Shown piece after piece: positions 62,406-64,000 of a stretch of DNA of 64,000 nt (positions are counted from its first letter, which is position 1; the number at the start of each line of letters is the position of its first letter). A model generated the notes under the pieces. That model had not been told where the DNA came from and ran no database searches. It saw only the letters and a list, made by a program, of their open reading frames with translations. Source of the stretch: Streptomyces violaceusniger (GTDB taxonomy: Bacteria; Actinomycetota; Actinomycetes; Streptomycetales; Streptomycetaceae); NCBI GenBank assembly GCA_005405945.1, contig BJHW01000001.1, positions 3,472,001 through 3,536,000 on the forward strand, read 5' to 3'. Both the position numbers and the translations under genes were made by a program.

Positions 62406-64000
62406 TCAACGACGCAGCGCACGTAGCGCGTCGCCCACCAGCCGGGCCCTCTGGGCGGCTTCCGGGACGTGCTCCAGTCCGAATCCCAGCAGCACGGTGT
62501 CCCGCGTGGTGACGCCCGCGACGGTGTGGAAGAGCTCCCGGGAGCGGGACCAGTCACCGGCGTTCGCCGGGCTGCCCTCCGGCGCCCCCGGCACCGTCCA
62601 GGGGCCGAGCGCGGTCTCGAAGCCCTCGGAGTCCTCGGCGGCGCCGCCGACGGTGAGCTCGGTGCCGTCCACGAAGGCGCCCCGGCCGCCGGTGCCCGGG
62701 TCGGTGACGTACGAGAGCGCCAGCTCGACCTTCTTGCCCGCGTAGCCGCTCAGGTCCAGTGAGACCGGCCGCCACCCCTCGGAGGAGCCCGTCAGGCTGT
62801 TCCAGGAGCCCGTGCTGCCCCGCGCGGTGCAGCCGTCGTCACCGGGGGTCAGGTAGTGCTTGAGGAACGGGTGCAGATTGAGCAGGAAGCCCGCCTCGCA
62901 CTCGGCGGGCACCTTGGTGGAGGAGCCGCCGCCCGCGTCGGGGAGGGTGGTCCAGTCGTCCTGGCCCGCGGTGCGCGCCTCGATGATCACATGGTCGTAG
63001 CCGGGCTCGGTGTCATAGCTGAGCCGGAAGTCCAGGGCCGGTTTGTCGGCGGCGGACACACCGGTGAGGTCCACCGTGCGGGACAGCCGCATCCAGGAGT
63101 TGTCACGGTGGCCCGCGGCCGCCATCCAGTCGCCCTCATAAGGCTGGTACGGGGTGCGCGTGTTCGGGTACTCCCCCGCGCCCGCGCTGCGGAACTGGGG
63201 GAAGTCCTCGGGCGGCAGCACATCGGAGGTGACGGTGTAGGCGCCCGCGGCGTCCAGGGGGTTGCCGGGGGCGTCACCGAGGTTCGCGCCGGCGCCCGCG
63301 AGCGCGCCGGCGCCCTGGAAGGCGGTGGGCGACTTCAGGGTGAGCCGGCTGTCGGCGCCCAGGTAGTACTGACTGAAGTCGTCGGTGTCGGCCGGTCCCA
63401 CCTCGGAGCTGCCGCCCGCCCGTTCACCCGTGGTGATCAGCTTGCCGCCCTCGTTGAGGAAGTCGCGCACCGCGAGCAGGGTCGGGCCGCCGGGCCGCTC
63501 GGCGCCGGTGTACCAGAGCACGGTCTTGAAGTGGCTGAGCACTCCGAGCGCGGACGGCGCCCCCTGGATGGCCACGTCCCAGACGGCCGCCTTACGGCCG
63601 TTGTCGGCCAGCGCCCGGGTGTACGCGGCGCTGTGCCGGGCCGGGGAGGTGCCGCCCTCCTCGGCGATCACCAGCGTGTCGGCGCGGGACCGCTTCGCCA
63701 CGGCGTAGGTGAACGGCTCGCTCGCGGTCCGCTTGCCGCTCTTCGTACGGCCGGTGAACCAGACCTTGACCTTCTGCCCTGGGTCCGCGCCCTTGACGGC
63801 GGCGCGGTACTGGTCGAAGCGGACGTTGTCCTCGCCGCCGTAGGTCTCGCCGCCACGCCACGCCTTCAGCGGGGCGGTGTGGGTACGGCCGCCGTCCACG
63901 CGGTAGTTGAGCTTCTTGTCGCGAACGCTCTTGCGGACGGTCACCGAGACGTCCTGGTCGCCGCCGCGCGCGTACGACGTGGTGAAGGCGTCCGGGGTGA
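62406..64000 (-). CDS. C-terminal part of a secreted M14-like zinc carboxypeptidase (5' end outside window)
   Basis: The reading frame is open to the window edge, and TPDAFTTSYARGGDQDVS precedes the first in-frame GTG, so the gene begins beyond 64000. What is present has no catalytic HxxE, only accessory domains: a fibronectin-like beta region (VRKSVRDKKLNYRVDGG), a segment like a ThuA/flavodoxin fold (TLVIAEEGGTSPARHS, VLWYTGAERPGG), and a MAM/immune-inhibitor-A-type module (HVIIEARTAGQDDWTTLPDA, SGYAGKKVELALSYVTDPG). Such an arrangement follows the M14 domain in the streptomycete carboxypeptidase that sits next to gap (SCO1949 as I recall). Confidence 0.75.
   Translation of the reverse strand, partial: TPDAFTTSYARGGDQDVSVTVRKSVRDKKLNYRVDGGRTHTAPLKAWRGGETYGGEDNVRFDQYRAAVKGADPGQKVKVWFTGRTKSGKRTASEPFTYAVAKRSRADTLVIAEEGGTSPARHSAAYTRALADNGRKAAVWDVAIQGAPSALGVLSHFKTVLWYTGAERPGGPTLLAVRDFLNEGGKLITTGERAGGSSEVGPADTDDFSQYYLGADSRLTLKSPTAFQGAGALAGAGANLGDAPGNPLDAAGAYTVTSDVLPPEDFPQFRSAGAGEYPNTRTPYQPYEGDWMAAAGHRDNSWMRLSRTVDLTGVSAADKPALDFRLSYDTEPGYDHVIIEARTAGQDDWTTLPDAGGGSSTKVPAECEAGFLLNLHPFLKHYLTPGDDGCTARGSTGSWNSLTGSSEGWRPVSLDLSGYAGKKVELALSYVTDPGTGGRGAFVDGTELTVGGAAEDSEGFETALGPWTVPGAPEGSPANAGDWSRSRELFHTVAGVTTRDTVLLGFGLEHVPEAAQRARLVGDALRALRR

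Overview
This window looks like a stretch of a Streptomyces-type actinomycete chromosome. GC content is very high, GTG starts are common, many neighbouring genes are coupled through ATGA or GTGA overlaps, and several gene sets are streptomycete hallmarks: the XRE/DUF397/ATPase triad, RbpA, OpcA, mycelial-type secreted enzymes with Sec, Tat or lipoprotein signals, and a suf operon led by SufR. No tRNA, rRNA, CRISPR array, transposase or integrase was seen.

Left third, about 1-17,900: an accessory carbohydrate locus that reads as pectin and sugar-acid catabolism, nearly all on the minus strand. It holds two secreted beta-helix proteins (one a clear PL1 pectate lyase), a polysaccharide deacetylase lipoprotein, a complete sugar ABC importer without its own ATPase (binding protein plus two permeases), a Gfo/Idh oxidoreductase and a DUF6807/PmoA-like protein, an IlvD/Edd-family sugar-acid dehydratase, two DHDPS-family enzymes (one probably KdgD), an unassigned 399-residue protein coupled to kdgD, an FCD-type GntR regulator, an MFS exporter and, divergently, uronate dehydrogenase. 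Together Udh, a dehydratase and KdgD would take hexuronates to alpha-ketoglutarate semialdehyde. The IlvD/Edd plus DHDPS pair could deliver an aldonic acid such as arabinonate to the same intermediate. A semialdehyde dehydrogenase is not in view.

Middle, about 18,400-35,700: a patchwork of small regulator/effector modules. These are MarR-MFS-isochorismatase-like, an SDR, XRE-DUF397-ATPase, TetR/EamA exporter with mirrored operators, a double TerD protein, a luciferase-like monooxygenase, a Tat-exported PhoX-type phosphatase behind a candidate PHO box, a large acidic protein of unknown function, a secreted nuclease, dapD, and TetR/SMR with twin operators. The intergenic regions here carry several tandem and inverted repeats.

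Right half, about 35,800-64,000: conserved core. The suf cluster (sufR-B-D-Rieske-C-S-U-T) makes iron-sulfur clusters behind a textbook SufR box. Next come an ABC-2 exporter and ctaA/ctaB for heme A. The pentose phosphate operon tkt-tal-zwf-opcA-pgl is followed by pgi, rbpA, secG, tpiA, pgk, gap and the end of a secreted M14-type carboxypeptidase. Gene order here matches what I recall of the S. coelicolor SCO1919-SCO1949 neighbourhood.

Caution for any reader: nine single-base frame breaks were found in seven otherwise well-conserved genes. Every one is repaired by adding a single base, and every one sits in or next to a G/C run of three to five. They look like assembly or base-calling deletions, not real pseudogenes. 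Those genes are annotated as whole CDS with the break position given.
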